A model generated the notes under the pieces. The model worked only from the letters and a program-made list of their open reading frames with translations, had not been told where the DNA came from and made no database searches. Positions 41,406 through 52,846 of a DNA stretch of 64,000 nt are shown piece by piece. Each line of letters opens with the position of its first letter. Position 1 is the stretch's first letter. Position numbers and translations under genes: made by a program. Source of the DNA: Wallemia ichthyophaga EXF-994 (lineage: Eukaryota; Basidiomycota; Wallemiomycetes; Wallemiales; Wallemiaceae); contig NW_008806294.1 of the NCBI RefSeq assembly GCF_000400465.1, positions 116,780 to 180,779 on the forward strand, in the 5' to 3' direction.

Positions 41406-43010
41406 TCAACGCAGAAGAAACCTTCTTCTCAGCTCATAGCCAAGTTTCATCCTTTCTAGTATTGCTGGTGGCAGTTCATCACCTCCACTACCCATCAGCA
41501 CTCCTTTGTTCTCTGATGCACGTCGAAGGAGGTACGGCAGCGCGTATTCCAGTTTCGCGAAGGGGAGGTATTTGAAAACCATAGGTGGTCCATCTGAAAG
41601 ACTTTGTGTAAGCTCGCTCGACAGTTTGTCTGCCATTCCTGTGCTGTGTTAGGTGTATTCTAAGTAAGGCACGCTGCAATTCCACCCACCGTAAAGCTGG
41701 CCGAAAGCGACCTGATCTCTGATCCGTGGTGCAGGGTCGACTTTGCCGTCGGGTTTGCGCGTAGCTAGTCTATGGTGCAATAGCAATTCGAGCACCTTAA
41801 ATGCACTGCTGTTGTTATGTGAGGCGAAGAGCACACCGAGTGATCCACCGGAAGACGACGCGAGCTGCTCGACGAGATATGCCGCCACATTATCGAAACA
41901 TTTACTAGTTTCCTCCTTGCTCCCCCATACAGGGGACGGTCCCTCCCCATTGAATTTCTCCCATCTGCTGTTCTCGTGGTCGACATACGCACCCCGCACT
42001 ATCTTGAATCCGAGACTATATCCTTTGTCGTGGGCACGCTGTAACGATGCCTTCACAAAGTCGTGCGAGCGTCGCAGAGAGCATTGGATGGTGTTGTATA
42101 CCACAGGCTGGACTGTCTGTGAAATGTTCTCCTTCCTGTCATAGTTGTACTCCTCAGCCAGCAGTGTAAACATGACATCAATAGCTGGTTGGAATTTTGC
42201 GTACTCGGCATCAATGAGAATTTTCACACCGTTGTCGTACGCACAACCACATATACTTCTCATTCTTCCATAGAGGCCTGAGAGTTGTTTGAGGTCATTT
42301 TGAGAGATTGTCGTGCTGTTTGTCTGCGTCTTTCCTAGCACCAACTGCATGTCCTGGTCGGACACGGCATCGACGGGCATTTGCGCCGGCTTGAGGTTGT
42401 TCCAACCGTGCAACTCATTGAGAGCGAGAGTGGCTCTCTCGAGAACATAAGGATCTGGAATAAGGCCTGATGGTTTCACAGCGACATACGTCTGACCTGC
42501 TCTTTTGTCGTTGATGTCTCGAAGACGTCTCTCGAAAGCTCCACACGCTTCGACGCCCTCAATGTTCTTCTTCAAGCTGTCATCGGCCGCCTGGAGCATT
42601 GCGTCGTAGGACTGCGACGGACTAATATCCGAAGCCTCCGCGGAGTAGTTGAGGATGACGCCCTGAGTATGCTGTCTGAGGGAGTCAATGACGCGCGTAT
42701 ACTCTTCGGGCGATTCGCCGCCGGTGAACTGTGCGAAGAAGGTACGCTTTACGATGAGCTTTGTGATCTGCCAGATGCCGGGGATGTGTGACGCATAGTG
42801 AATAAGTTCCGGTGCAGCATCGATGAGGGCTGGCGAGGAACAAAGCGAGTAAACGAGCCAGCCACGGAAGAGCTGGGTCGGTGGCAAATGACGTAGATCG
42901 TTATCTGCGAGATTGTCTGCACTGTTGAAATTGAATCGCTGATGTGTGTAGAGTGCACCTGATAGCGCAGTGGCTGTGAGAAGCGTACGGCTGCCACGGA
43001 GAATCCTCAT
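41406..43010 (-). CDS. PUT1: Proline dehydrogenase PUT1, mitochondrial
   Basis: Predicted FAD enzyme of the mitochondrial inner membrane oxidising proline to pyrroline-5-carboxylate. Exons 41690-43010 and 41406-41638 (51-nt intron) encode 517 residues. The N-terminus (MRILRGSRTLLTATALSG) is a likely presequence. Core motifs: VAVKPSGLIPD, ILIDAEYAKFQPAIDVMF, YNTIQCSLRRSHDFV, GFKIVRGAYVDHE, FASHNNSSAF, and across the splice VAFGQLYG|MADKLS, then VFKYLPFAKLEYALPYLLRRASENKGV, all typical of PutA-type barrels. The start codon lies almost on top of that of the divergent gene at 43015. Confidence 0.93.
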
Positions 43011-43014
43011 GCTG

Positions 43015-44413
43015 ATGGATGTTGGGAATAAAGAAATATTTACGCCAGCCACTGAAACCAGCCTCGCTACTGCTATCTCAACCACCACTCGCCATCGCCT
43101 CAGAGACGAAGCCGTTGCCGCAATAGCCGAAATGATGAACAGAATATCTGAGGTGCTTCAAGACACAGACAAAGCACGTGCACTCGCTGGTAAATTACAG
43201 CGTTTGGCTTATGCGCGTCAGTCGAATGCTATCGCCAGGCAAGACCAAGAGAACGCGGCTCTAGAGGATACGCGTTTGGGCAAAATTGTAAATGAGATGC
43301 GTAAAGGCATGATTTTCGATTTGGACTGGATCAGAGAGCTAGAAGCTGATGAGTTTGCTGGTCTCCTCGACTCCGTCGATTTGAACGGGGACGATAGCAC
43401 TACACACGACAAGCAACTGGAATTCCTCCTTTTTAAGAGAATACAGGAGCAGATCTACGGCGATCAAGCAGCCGATGATAATAGAAGTGACTCTATCGCT
43501 CAAGATCCAACGACTATCGAGTTACTCGCTTTAGACGACCTCAAACAGCGCAAACAGTCCTATCTACATGTCCTACCCACCCTCGACGATGAAATTGAGC
43601 AAGCGAAGCAGGAACTGGCTAGGGAGGATGAGCTATTCGTAGACAGCACCCAAATGAAAGAAGGCATCAACGATCGTATCATCGATATTTACTCCTCATC
43701 AGCTGAAGTGACTCCAGAGCAATATTTCAACGACTTGAGGCGTAAGATACGCTCAAAACACACTGAACACAACAACCTCTCACTTGAGCTAGAAGACACT
43801 GTCCTCGCTGCTGGTGTATACGATGATGAAGATGAGGCAGAGGATGAGAACCGCGAAGATGTCGAAGATATCAGACGCTACTTTATGCCAGCAGAGAATA
43901 GCGAGAATGGGAGAAAGAGAACGAAGCAAGAGGAGCGCGAGGAGTTTCTGCTCTTGTTATCAGTGAGTGATAAGTAGTGCATAGCGAGCGCATGGTAGCG
44001 TACCTCGTGGTCCGTGCACTCATGCACCCGTTCCTAGTATCGGTAGATATCGGTTAACTGCTTATCTCAGGACCTACTACAAGCCATGGATGAAACACCG
44101 GTAGACCCGTACATCAACGTATCTGAATACTACGAGGGCGTCAGAATTAAGATTGTAGAGAGCGGGATTGCAGTTGAGCACCCCACTGACTCGGCCAGAC
44201 TGCGCCTGCATGACTTCCGTGAGTGGGGCACCAGATATTTTGGGGTACAGCTAACAAAACCAAGACAAAACATTCGACGATGGCTCTGATGGGGAGGAAG
44301 GATATGAAGAGGAAGATGAAGATGCACGTCGAGAACTTCTCGATTACTATGGCGGAGAGGGAGACGATTTAAGTGAGGCTGGGGAGATTGGTGAGGATGA
44401 AATGGCCATATAG
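43015..44413 (+). CDS. Coiled-coil acidic-tail protein, unknown (possible kinetochore/cohesion type)
   Basis: Exons 43015-43962, 44071-44218 and 44265-44413 encode 414 residues. Long helices dominate (RDEAVAAIAEMMNRISEVL; TDKARALAGKLQRLAYARQ; DDLKQRKQSYLHVLPTLDDE; EIEQAKQELARED), followed by a small globular-looking part in exon 2 (YYEGVRIKIVESGIAVEHP) and a strongly acidic C-terminus. I do not recognise a family; the YLHVLPTL-coil pattern is weakly like CENP-K-type kinetochore proteins, which is speculation. ATGs at 43009, 43015 and 43132 are possible starts; the first two overlap or nearly overlap the PUT1 start codon. The exon 2-exon 3 junction (44218/44265) keeps frame. Confidence 0.65.
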
Positions 44414-44907
44414 ACTGGCAAGATATGGTAACTAGGTGAACATCTCAAATACCCTGAAAATATTTGTAAATTAATATGTACCAGTTGAGCCCCTGAAAAC
44501 GTCGAATAGCAAGTAACGCGTCAGCGAGTAGAGGACAAAAGGTACTTTAAATGAATTTTACTACAGATAGGATGTTTCATACTTGTCTTTCCTTTCGACA
44601 CATGCCAAATCGTCTCAACCCGTTCGCCGTGTACCTTGAACTTTAAAAAGGCTTATATAAGTTGAGGCATTTTAGAGTGAGGCATTTAATCAACATCAAA
44701 TGATAAAGGGTTCTAGTTGAACTACGACGGAGCAACAAAAGTGCGACAATACACGGAAGCACATGCAGCCATTGTGAGGAGTGATCAGAGCAGAAACCCA
44801 GCGATCAAGGCTAACGGTTACACTATAGATACCCACTGTCGACGTTAGAAGACTGTTCAAAGACAGTGACGTACATGTAAAGCTCTGTTGGGCTTTTCGA
44901 TAACGAG
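44414..44907. other. Intergenic with TATA element; upstream exon possible
   Basis: A 494-bp spacer with no clear ORF. TATATAA occurs at 44654-44660. If that TATA drives the Zn2Cys6 gene, a short first exon is needed; ATG at 44763 with a GTGAGG donor (44774) and an acceptor at 44882 would join in frame. Confidence 0.4.
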
Positions 44908-45318
44908 TTGGCGTCAGAGTATTTGTGGGCGGAGAGCGATCGTGAAAGGCGCGGTACATTGTGTGCTGCTTCATCACCCACCACCCAACAAAAAGCCTCT
45001 AGAAAAGCCAACAGACTGCCAGTTGCGTGTCTATTCTGCAGGAGACGCAAGATAAAGTGCGACGGACAGAAATCGTGCAAGCACTGCTCTAAGAAGGGCA
45101 TCGAGTGTATCTACCCGACAATTCCCCGTTCCAGACGCCGCTCATCGAAGCAGCTTCAGCTGGATTTGCAGCAAGCAGACATGCTCGATAGCAAAATTAG
45201 AGAGACAATTGGAAATATTTCAGGGGATTGCTCGGATAGCAGTAGCAGCAGGAGCGCTATTGTGCAGATGAAGTACATGCAGCAAATGAGCTCAATCAAG
45301 GCTAGCACACTCTTTTAG
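44908..45318 (+). CDS. Short Zn2Cys6 binuclear-cluster protein; 5' end unresolved
   Basis: An open frame of ~136 residues whose centre is VACLFCRRRKIKCDGQKSCKHC...CIYP, the six-cysteine Gal4-type zinc cluster, followed by a basic linker and a short coiled-coil-like region. The frame has no ATG before the cluster, so an upstream spliced exon is probable (a candidate begins at 44763). The usual fungal middle homology region is absent; the protein ends 90 residues after the cluster. It may be a minimal DNA-binding repressor or a truncated regulator. Targets are unknown. Confidence 0.6.
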   Translation: MASEYLWAESDRERRGTLCAASSPTTQQKASRKANRLPVACLFCRRRKIKCDGQKSCKHCSKKGIECIYPTIPRSRRRSSKQLQLDLQQADMLDSKIRETIGNISGDCSDSSSSRSAIVQMKYMQQMSSIKASTLF

Positions 45319-45399
45319 CCTGCTAAACTTAACGAAACGCGACGATTAATTTATAAATTGTACATTACTCATTACGTCATACCTATATTTACAACGCTC

Positions 45400-45934
45400 A
45401 TGTCTGAATTGACTTCAGTGGATTATTTTGCGTATGCAGTGGCTACTTGGTCTACGGGCACAGCCGTTTCGCTTGTTGGATTCCCCAGGCTTATTACTAC
45501 GCTGCTACTGCCATATGAGAAGCACAGTAACGGCGAAGTACTCCCGAAAACTGAATTGAATGGCTTCGAGAAGTTCCTGGCAACGCAATCAAGTATTTCA
45601 TTGCTAGCTGCTGCCTACTTACTGCTTCAATTGACTGGCTCTCTTTCTTCATCGCCTATCAGACAGCCATCGCCCTATAGAATTCCAAGCGTAGGATTCG
45701 CAACGTTAGCACTCCTTTTATCCTCAGCACTTAGCTTCTACGCCGACAACATCGGCAACCTTGGCAAAGTACACTGCCTGCCAACAGCCCTGCTCAGCTT
45801 ATGGGGCGTGTCTATCGTGGGTGCGAGTCGTCCCACAACCAGCACTGACAATCAAGCAGATGATATTCGGAGAAGACTTCTCAACTAAGCGCTCTAGCTT
45901 CCCATTCAAGAACACTGAAGCTAAGAAGAAGTAG
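45400..45934 (+). CDS. Small multi-pass membrane protein with dilysine-like C-terminus
   Basis: Exons 45400-45816 and 45860-45934 (43-nt intron GTGGGT...GCAG with a CTGAC branch site) encode 163 residues. Hydrophobic segments occur at YFAYAVATWSTGTAVSLVGF, SSISLLAAAYLLLQLTG, VGFATLALLLSSALSFYAD and LPTALLSLWGVSI, so four membrane spans are likely. Spliced, the tail reads FGEDFSTKRSSFPFKNTEAKKK, ending in lysines reminiscent of ER retrieval signals. Unspliced, the ORF ends 162 residues long with a different tail. The spliced form looks more natural. It resembles small fungal-specific membrane proteins of unknown function. Confidence 0.6.
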
Positions 45935-45960
45935 ATTTGATCATTTAAATTATTCTTTGT

Positions 45961-46853
45961 ATGACAACATTCACCGACCACACCCACATCGATGCTGCAA
46001 CATACAGACGCCTCAGACCGCGGGAGTATCTAAACAGGTATTTGGACTCCAATGTGCGCATAGATGGTAGATCATTGCTCGACTTCCGAAGCACAAGCAT
46101 CAACCAAGGTTGGTTGGGTTGCTGTGTCTCCAATACCTTCCTCACATTCCCCACACAGGCTCAATTGAAACCGCAGACGGCAGCGCTGTTGTACGCCTCG
46201 GCAACACTACAATGGTGGCCGGTATAAAGCTCAAAACTGCTCTGCCAGATCCAAGTCGCGAGGCGGGCTACATAGTCCCCAATGTTGATCTTAATCCTGT
46301 CTCCAATGCTAAATTCAAAAGCGGTCCTCCTTCGGACCAGGCGCAGGTGCTCAGCAGCCGTCTCAACGATCTTCTTCTATCAGCCAACATCGTAAATCAC
46401 TCTCAACTCGTTATAGAACCACGTAAAGCTGTTTGGGTGGTCTATGTCGATGTTACGTGTATAAATTACGACGGAAACGCTCTCGATGCTGCTATGATTG
46501 CTATCGTTGCAGCGTTGAAGAATACTCAGCTGCCTGAAGCTAATTATGACTACGATCATGAAAAGGTAGTAGCTAATAAGCAGCACTACGCCCCTCTTTC
46601 CCTCAACAAGGTCGTTGTCCCCTCCTCATTTGGCTGGTTCGATGGCAAGCTACTCGCTGACCTCACCGACTTTGAACAGTCTTTATGCGCAGCACAGATC
46701 ACTGTCGTCGTCAATCCAGACGGTTCACTAGCACATCTCTCCACACAAGGACTCAGTCTTGGTCACACCATAGAGGACAGTGTCAACATCACCAATTCTG
46801 CTATCTCAGCAGCCCAACACCGCTACGCCAGCGTATCAAAACTAATAATTTAG
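45961..46853 (+). CDS. RRP43: Exosome core subunit RRP43 (RNase PH-like)
   Basis: Predicted non-catalytic RNase PH-fold subunit of the RNA exosome ring (nucleus and cytoplasm). Exons 45961-46108 and 46159-46853 (50-nt intron) encode 280 residues. Features: RRLRPREYLNRYLDSNVRIDGR at the N-terminus, NQ|GSIETADGSAVVRLGNTTMVAGIK across the splice, and LDAAMIAIVAALKNTQLP. The phosphate-binding Arg pair of active RNase PH enzymes is absent, as in eukaryotic exosome rings. The LRPREY start and SNVRIDGR favour RRP43 over RRP42 or RRP45. Confidence 0.85.
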
Positions 46854-46886
46854 ATATACATTGCAGTAATGATATTTTTTCACTAG

Positions 46887-49800
46887 CTAGCTTGCCTCGG
46901 CCTTCACTCGTGTTTTTAGGGGTGTGTTGGTTGTGCTAGTAGCACCCGCCTTCTTATGCTCATTCAACAGCAACATGAGATTCCCACGTGTCTCATCGAG
47001 CCACTCGCCGTTATTAACGCACAGTACTTTCATTTTGGGGTGGTATGTGAGGTTAGGCAGGAGCTTCGGCGTGATGAGGAAGTACTGACTCGAGAAGTCT
47101 TGGCAAGTGACCTGCACCATTTGGTTGTGCACCAGCCTCTCCGCTCTGCTATCCATACCCTGATTGATTTCATCCACCAGACTGAACGGCGACTTGGACA
47201 ACTCTGTGAGAGACATGAGGTAGAGTATCGTAGACAGCGACCTCTCTCCACCGCTCTGACGCTGGTGTGTGAGCAGCTCAAGTGACTCGCTCTCTCTAAA
47301 CTTGACGTAGATCTCTATCGCCCACTGCGCATAGTCGGTGTGTCGGTATAGCTTCACTTCTCCAGCACACCCAAAACGCTCGAAAGCCCTACCGAAGCGG
47401 TCACTCACTGCGGTAATCAGCTTGAGAAGTGTAGGTTCCCATTGCGACTATGACCGGTTAGTGTGTGTGATCATTTTCAAGAACCTACCCACCCTGACTC
47501 CATCTATGTATGCCTTCTTCCTGTCGTAATCCTCCTGCTTATTTTCAATGTCCTTGGTTTGTGTCTCGATCATACGCTCGCGCTCCTCGTACATCTCCAC
47601 CACACTCGAGCTGATATTCGAGTTCATCTCCAAATTGCTCTTCTCCACCGCCAACGCATCTTCAAGCTCTTCCAAACTCTGTTCGTCACCCGTTTGGCTC
47701 ACTCGCTCTCTCAACTTGATAAAATCATCACGCAGCTCTTCGCTGCTCTGTGCCAGTTGCTGCTGAGCCGCTTTGAGGTACTGCGTGGAATCCCCCTTGA
47801 TTCGTTTATACAAGTCGTCCGCCTTGTTCAGCTCGCGCGATGCATCGCTCAGCCTGACGTTGTACTCATTCATGTGTGCATTCAGACTGCGTTTGTTCGC
47901 GTCGTATTGTATCTCCGATAACACTAGCAACTCACTCTCGTCTATTATCTCTGATATATCCCCCACCAGTTCAGTATATGCCTCCACTTCTCCCGCTCTC
48001 TGTCTTGTTATTTTGCATATTAGTCTCTTCAACTTCTCCTTCTCGAGGTGTGAGCTGGGTTGGGATTCCAGTTGGTAGAGATGCTTCTTGTTACTGGTCA
48101 GAGTCGCCTGAGCTTTGAAATACTCCTGCTGCGCTCTCTGAATCTTTCTCTTCTTTTCATCAAAAGCTGCTATCTCCTGCTTGTATGTACTCTCCTGCGT
48201 TCTCATCTCCCTCTCTTTGGGTATCATCTCATTTATCCTCCCCTCTAGCTCGGCTGACTTGCTCCTGCAATCCTCGATGCGCATCTCCAGCCCGTGCCGC
48301 TCTTCGTTGTCTGTGGACGCATCATTGAAGACGCGTGACGGCCGTATGAATGTCGTTGTCGTTGTCGCCGCTTGTCGCCCATATCTCGACCAGCTGTATG
48401 TGTGCGATTCGGTGCCGATCAAGTATCTCCTCAACTCTTTGCTCTTGAATGCACGCGACTCTTCAATCGCCTTCATGTTGATCTTGTCAGATGTCTTCGC
48501 TATAGGTATCTTGTGCAGAAAGCACACCTTCTTGAGGTAGTTGAGAATAAAGTCTGGCGCATCGACGAAATCAATAGCAAAACCATCGAATCCGAGCTCC
48601 TGTATCTCTTCACGTGACATATACTGCTCCGTCTCTCTTGCATTGAAAACTGGCTGCACTATATTCACTCTAAAGTGGTACTTGTCTATAATCTGCTTGG
48701 TGGCGATATCGTAGTCCTCCTGGCTCTGACAAAGGATAGTCTTCATGACGTTATAGTTTATCAGAGACTCGATAGCCGAGGCGTACGACTGATCCTTAAC
48801 TCTGACCTCCAAAAAAGCCGGATCATACACTCTGCTACCAAACTTATCCTGATTCTTGCCAATAATATCGACAGTCCTAGCTGTGGTTTCATCAAACGTT
48901 TTAAACTTCTCAAAACGACGGTGCCTAACGTTATCCATGTTGTTTAAGGTCTTCTGGTAGCCCTGTATGTCATGGAGGAGGTCTCGCTGCTCGGATGCCA
49001 CATCCCGTCTGACATCCTGGAACTGCTTGCCGTCTTGGTGGAGCTGAGCAATTCTCCGCTTGATGTTGTTAATTTCGTCGTCGAGCTCAGCCAATCCTTC
49101 ATCACTGGGTTTGTTCGCGACTGTGTGCTCGAGCTCGACTATCTGCAACTTAATCTTTTCTATCTGCTGAACGCGACGCAGGTCTGCACGCTCAGAGTCG
49201 TCGATTTTAGTCGTGGCGTCTTCGGTATGTTTGACCAACTGCTCCAATGCTTTATTCACCTCTTTCAGCTGGTGACGTTTTTCTTCAATCAGTCCTTCCT
49301 TCTCCTTGCGCCTGCTCTCACTAGCTTCAATCATAACATCGTACTCTGCCATCTTCTTTTTGAGAGGAAGATTCTCTCTTTCAATCTTGATCACATTTTC
49401 ATTCAACCGCTTACGATTCGCCTTGGCTTGGTCATATTGTGCTTTTGATTGTGAGTAGCGAGAAAATGGTATCATCAGATTAAGCAGATTAATCTGTGAG
49501 TGTTTTAGTTTGTAGTTTGAGAACGGTAGGTCAATTCACCACCCATCAAACTCACCTTTTTCTCGATCGCTTTACGCGTTTTATAGCGTTCAATTTCGCG
49601 TTCCTGAGATCTATTCAGTTGTTGCAAGTCGTTGCGATCGTTGATGATGCTGTTCAGCGTGGCTTCCTGGGTGGAGAGGTCTTTGCCACTAGCGATGAGG
49701 TCATTATGCCATTGGGTGAGATCGCCAATACCCGTCCCTTCAGCTACCTTCTGCGTCTCGAGGAGCAAGGTAGATGGTGACATCTGCGCAAACTGCGACA

Positions 49801-50571
49801 CTTTATCTTGCGGTAGAAAGGAACATAGGTTACCTATCTGTATACCGTAGCTGTGGACAATATCCTTGATTACATCGAGCTTGCTGGGCTCGCCATCAAC
49901 TTCGTATTTGGATTGCTTGTCTGTGGAGTTGATACTACGTCTGATTACGTGGTTGCGTTTGCTGTTACGTGACTTGAGGTGAATTTCTATATAGCCCTGT
50001 GTCTTGTCCTGTTTAACAAACGCGTTGACGTCACTAGATCGACCGAGAATCTGTTATCGTGTGAGTGGATGGATGGGGGGGGACAAACATAACACACCTT
50101 CGGACCAGCACCTAAACCAAGTGCTATTCCACAAACTATAGTAGATTTACCGGTACCATTTGGACCAATGATCATATTGAGATAAGGCCCAGGACAGAAA
50201 TCGACATGATCGTAAGTGAGGAAGTTGTGCAGTACTACGCGCACGATAGACCCTGGGATAAAGTTGTCGCTGTCTCTATTTCGTTGTTGGGGTTGGAGTG
50301 CTTCAGCGACGTCTTCTTGGTTCATAAGTGGGTTGTTAAACGGTGATTCTTGGTCGCTGTTGTTTTCATCGTCATTGTCATTGTCGTCGTCGTTGTCATC
50401 ATTATCGCCTTCCACGCTATTCACCTCCTCATTGATAAGCCTCGATGGAGATGGCTTGCGATCGTCGTCGTCGTCGTCGTCAGAGTCGTGCAGCTGTTGC
50501 TGCTTCTTGGGCGACGCGCTTTCGTCCTCGTCAGACGACGGGACATGCCTCTTTAAGCTTGGCTTAGGCAT
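46887..50571 (-). CDS. SMC5: SMC5, subunit of the SMC5/6 complex
   Basis: Predicted nuclear ATPase acting in recombination repair and replication-fork stability with SMC6. Exons 50098-50571, 49556-50050, 47493-49493 and 46887-47447 encode 1176 residues. A long acidic, poly-Asp N-terminal extension precedes the head: GSIVRVVLHNFLTYDHVDF, Walker A IIGPNGTGKSTIVCGIALGLG, NLCSFLPQDKVSQFA. Two long coiled coils flank a hinge (around YDIATKQIIDKYHFRVNIV). The C-terminal head has RQSGGERSLSTILYLMSL (signature) and PFSLVDEINQGMDSRAER (Walker B). NLCSFLPQD is diagnostic of SMC5. RRP43 converges on it with 33 bp between stops. Confidence 0.95.
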
Positions 50572-50751
50572 GCGATGTTGGTGGTTGGGAAGAAGGAGGA
50601 TAAGATTGAGAAATGGATTTATAAGTAGATTACAAGTCGTACAAGGCGTGTAGGGGTTGTGAGGGAAGGCATCTCCCTCTATCTCTCTCCAATTTCCTCC
50701 ATCTCTGACGATCACGCGTATTCACCCGCGTCACGCCCATCGCACCTATAA

Positions 50752-51221
50752 CTACTCCCACTTGGTTTCTGGGTTGAGAATAAACGAGTCGTAAAGCTGC
50801 CTGTTGAAGAGTGATAACTCAGTCTCGTTTTCTAATCAGGAGTCTGATCAGCAAAGCCTCAAGTTCGAATCCGGGACGTACCAATATGTTGACCATCAAT
50901 TTCAATTTCAGATAAGAATTTATTCCAGTCGTCAATAATCCAATGAGGATTATCGATGTTTATAATGAGATTAGTTGTTTTGTGGCCGTGTGCTTGAGTG
51001 TACAATTTGAGGCAGTCAAACTGAGTTGATCTGAATTGCTTGTATTTTGGCTGTGTGGCTATCTCGTGCTTACACAGCTCAACAAGTTGATTAACCGTTG
51101 TCGCTGTCAAATCCACTCCCCTTAGGATAAGATTCTTTGTTGTCCTAAATTCGAAACTCTTAATGAGCCTAATTGTGAGCGTGGCAGAGGTTTTTGGGTT
51201 TGTAAGGTTAGTGGTGGACAT
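50752..51221 (-). CDS. UPF0538 family protein (C2orf76-like)
   Basis: Exons 50882-51221 and 50752-50831 (50-nt intron, phase 1) encode 139 residues. The family stretches are LTIRLIKSFEFRTTKNLILRGVDLTATTV, FDCLKLYTQAHGHKTTNLIINID and, after the splice, IENETELSLFNRQLYDSFILNP. This is a widely conserved eukaryotic family of ubiquitin-like-fold appearance without an assigned function. The second exon is essential: without it the ORF ends in a short unrelated tail. It is divergent from the phosphoglycerate-mutase-like gene with 46 bp between starts. Confidence 0.85.
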
Positions 51222-51267
51222 TTGCTGAGTTTGGAGGATATTCTCTGTGATTCTCTACTAAGAAGCA

Positions 51268-51918
51268 ATGATATCGATCGATTTAATTCGACACGGTGAG
51301 ACTGAGTTTAATATTTCCGGTAGAGTGCAAGGTCAGCTGGATATTCCACTCAATCAGCCTGGAAGGTTCCAGTGCGCTCTATTAGCCAATAGATACAAAG
51401 ATATCCCCATAGACTCTATTTACACCAGCGACTTGAGCAGAACGCACGAAACAGCGACTATTCTAGCCGCTCACCATCCAAACGTAACGATCACGTCGGA
51501 TCCACGCCTCAGGGAGAGGTGTTTCGGTCCTTATCAAGGCCAATCACTCACCAGGGAACAGCGCCACTCTCATTTAAAAGGCGTTGAGTCGTTGGAATCC
51601 ATGTACGCGCGTTGCTTGCAGTTTTACAATGACGTTCTCCTTCCTTTGATTTCCAGTAGTAGCGGTGGTACAAACGGTGACAAGAGAATTGTAATCGTTA
51701 GTCACGGTGCTCTACTCTCCGTGCTTATAAGACAGGTGCTGCTAAATAAGTACAAGTACTCGCTGGCACCTAATGTCAATCCAGCTAGTCTCATCAACAC
51801 TTCAGTCACTCGAGCAGTCGTGAATTCAAACCACAAAGGTACTCTAGTAAGCTGGTCAGATGATTCTCACCTGCAGACTCACGGTAAGGTTGAAAACGCC
51901 GATGAAATATGCTTATAA
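51268..51918 (+). CDS. Histidine phosphatase (phosphoglycerate-mutase-like)
   Basis: A single exon of 216 residues. LIRHGETEFN carries the phospho-accepting His; SDLSRTHETATILAAHH, the acid residue region LRERCFGPYQG, and VIVSHGALLSVLIRQVL with the second catalytic His complete the histidine-phosphatase core. Size and the RERxFG motif fit the fructose-2,6-bisphosphatase/TIGAR-like or broad-specificity phosphatase branch rather than glycolytic mutase. Probably cytosolic. The physiological substrate is not predictable. Confidence 0.85.
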   Translation: MISIDLIRHGETEFNISGRVQGQLDIPLNQPGRFQCALLANRYKDIPIDSIYTSDLSRTHETATILAAHHPNVTITSDPRLRERCFGPYQGQSLTREQRHSHLKGVESLESMYARCLQFYNDVLLPLISSSSGGTNGDKRIVIVSHGALLSVLIRQVLLNKYKYSLAPNVNPASLINTSVTRAVVNSNHKGTLVSWSDDSHLQTHGKVENADEICL

Positions 51919-51980
51919 AAACATTGATCGTGAAAATCGTGAAGAATTTCACAAGTACCACGATTACCCCAATACACAAA

Positions 51981-52846
51981 CTACTTTCCTAAAATTTCCT
52001 TGGATTTCTCAAATGAACCCAAGTACACACCAGCTCCGGCAGCGGCCCAGGTAGATCTTAGGAGGCAACCTCTAAACAAACCCCTGACACCTTCATTTGC
52101 CATAACGCTCTTGCTCGTACTCCACACACCACCATTCTGTTCATTTTGGATCATTATCCGCGTCTTGATTACGTCGATTGGGTTTGTGGCGATGGATGCT
52201 ATAGTTGCAGCAGCAGAAGCAGCCAAAAAAGCAGATTTTGCGCGTGGCAAGTTCCTTTCACCGAGCATGGCTCTCAAATGCTCATATATCGGCCATTGGA
52301 CGGTGACTATCGGTGTGTTCCTGAGCACAAGTGCGCGATAACCAGGGAATAGAGACTTAAGGTTATCGCGTCTTAGTAGACGCTTAGTGAGTGTTTTTGT
52401 ATCACCGCCAACCTGTGCATTCTGTTTAATAAGCTCAGCAGGCGCGAGTACGGCACAGCTAGCGCATTCAGCCAAATTTGAAGCCAGAATTTGAGTGGCT
52501 GGGGATGATAGGTTGGTGCGAGTGTTAAATACACCCGTCATGTGCTCATACGTGGTGAAGAAAACGGCAGCAGAGGGAATAGTGGCGAGTATCACCGGCC
52601 CTACACCAGCGTAAAGATGAGATTTTGAGACGGAGAAAAGAGTGGCCGAGGATGTGCTCTGTATTCTAACCTTGAGAGTATCCATGGGGTCTGCTGGGTG
52701 CTTAGAATATAATCCTATGACGTCATATAAAACACACAGACGAGTAAATCAACCGTGAGAGCTGCGAGGCTACCGGCCTAAATATATTAGCCATGTGGAT
52801 TATATAGCCCACTCGCCCAGCTCACCGCCGCAATATTTAAATCCAT
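51981..52846 (-). CDS. PET8: Mitochondrial carrier, S-adenosylmethionine type (PET8-like)
   Basis: Exons 52826-52846, 52738-52777 and 51981-52690 encode 256 residues with three carrier repeats. Spliced, the first helix reads AAGSLAALTVDLLVYPMDTLKVR, which depends on both short introns (48 and 47 nt); without them the first transmembrane helix is missing. Repeat motifs PMDTLK, PAELIK and NPIDVIK are clear. IPSAAVFFTTYE and RNTPIVTVQWPIYEHLR fit the SLC25A26/Pet8 branch, which imports SAM into the matrix. It is small even for this branch. It is divergent from the C1-THF synthase gene, also in one-carbon metabolism. Confidence 0.75.

Noticed and set aside
50826-50881. tRNA-like T-arm string (AAGTTCGAATCC followed by GGGACGTACCA)
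   Set aside because: It lies exactly inside the 50-nt intron of the UPF0538 gene, the T-stem does not pair, and no acceptor or D-arm partner exists.
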